From contig JAQBNJ010000190.1 of assembly GCA_028288645.1 (NCBI GenBank), forward strand, positions 1 to 5,726: a stretch of 5,726 bases of DNA, written 5' to 3'. Source of the stretch: Sediminibacterium sp. (GTDB lineage Bacteria > Bacteroidota > Bacteroidia > Chitinophagales > Chitinophagaceae). This document shows positions 5,499 through 5,726 of the stretch, piece by piece. The position numbers and the translations under genes are program-made. Below the pieces are notes generated by a model. It did no database searches. It had not been told where the DNA came from and worked only from the letters and a program-made list of their open reading frames with translations. Each line of letters begins with the position of its first letter. Position 1 is the first letter of the stretch.

Positions 5499-5726
5499 TC
5501 ATTTTCTAACACGGGGACATTTCATTCCGTTCTCACCAAGTATAAAACCGACACCAAGTGATAAACCATAATAGCCATCGTTATGTTTGGGATTAGCTGC
5601 ATAGCTGAATCCATCTATATAATCCGAAAAACTAAAACGCATTAAGGCTTCGGCGTTAACAGCTATGCGCGGGGAAACCATCCAGCGCACCCCTCCACCA
5701 ACGGGGATGACCAGCAAAGTTCGTGG
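5499..5726 (-). CDS. Outer-membrane beta-barrel protein (PorT/DUF6089-like), 3' part only
   Basis: The frame is open to the right edge, so the start lies outside; 75 residues are visible. They read as three to four barrel strands: LLVIPVGGGVRWMV, RIAVNAEALMRFSFSDYIDGFS and a last strand YYGLSLGVGFILG, ending GMKCPRVRK. The P-x-G-G-V-R, E-x-x-x-R-F-x-F-x-DYID and C-terminal N-G-x-K-C-P patterns are typical of small barrel proteins of Bacteroidota in the PorT/DUF6089 group. It would sit in the outer membrane; its role is unknown. It lies 112 bases upstream of the DUF4258 gene on the same strand, and I see no clear terminator between them, though the candidate operator suggests separate transcription. 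Confidence 0.8.
   Translation of the reverse strand, partial: PRTLLVIPVGGGVRWMVSPRIAVNAEALMRFSFSDYIDGFSYAANPKHNDGYYGLSLGVGFILGENGMKCPRVRK

Noticed and set aside
5715..5717. TTG as start of the right-edge barrel gene
   Set aside because: The frame continues to the edge, and a start here would give only the last strands of a barrel without a signal peptide.

Overview
The window looks like a chromosomal segment from a member of the Bacteroidota, most likely the Chitinophagaceae or a near relative. This rests on the protein families (a DUF3494 ice-binding-like adhesin with Ig-like and InlB-type repeats, an OmpA protein with an N-terminal barrel, a PorT/DUF6089-like outer-membrane barrel), the A-rich leaders without Shine-Dalgarno sequences, and the moderate GC content. 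It is an inference from family content; no rRNA or other phylogenetic marker is present.

Left part (3-4093, + strand): a surface module of two genes. The first is the 3' part of a large secreted protein: the end of an Ig-like domain, five InlB B-type repeats of about 75 residues, and a C-terminal DUF3494 domain. Seventy-four bases downstream, after a perfect 11-bp hairpin without a T-run, lies a 662-residue OmpA-family protein. It has a signal peptide, a barrel-like N-terminal region and two OmpA-like domains, of which only the second keeps the usual peptidoglycan-binding residues. The pair could display an adhesin and tie the envelope to the cell wall, but that link is inferred from adjacency.

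Middle (4094-4856): a long imperfect palindrome (42-nt arms, 36 of 42 identical) built from CTCTGTG-like units. It is followed by a small cytosolic protein of a Bacteroidota family that I compare, tentatively, with the eRF1/Pelota-type domain of bacterial release-factor-like proteins. That gene ends in a textbook intrinsic terminator. Between the terminator and the next, convergent gene is a short open stretch that may be the relic of a rhodanese-like gene.

Right part (4857-5726, - strand): a two-gene toxin-antitoxin-like module in toxin-first order. A DUF4258 protein is followed, with a TAATG stop/start overlap, by a 72-residue YgiT/MqsA-type zinc-finger protein that has no DNA-binding domain. 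Upstream of it are a candidate operator (a 22-bp near-palindrome plus a direct half-site one helical turn away) and a small hairpin directly abutting the toxin start codon. The window ends inside the 3' part of an outer-membrane beta-barrel gene.

No tRNA, rRNA, CRISPR array, transposase or integrase was seen. The best candidates for something under-described are the zinc-finger-only/DUF4258 module with its operator, the CTCTGTG palindrome, and the adhesin-OmpA pair with one degenerate OmpA domain.
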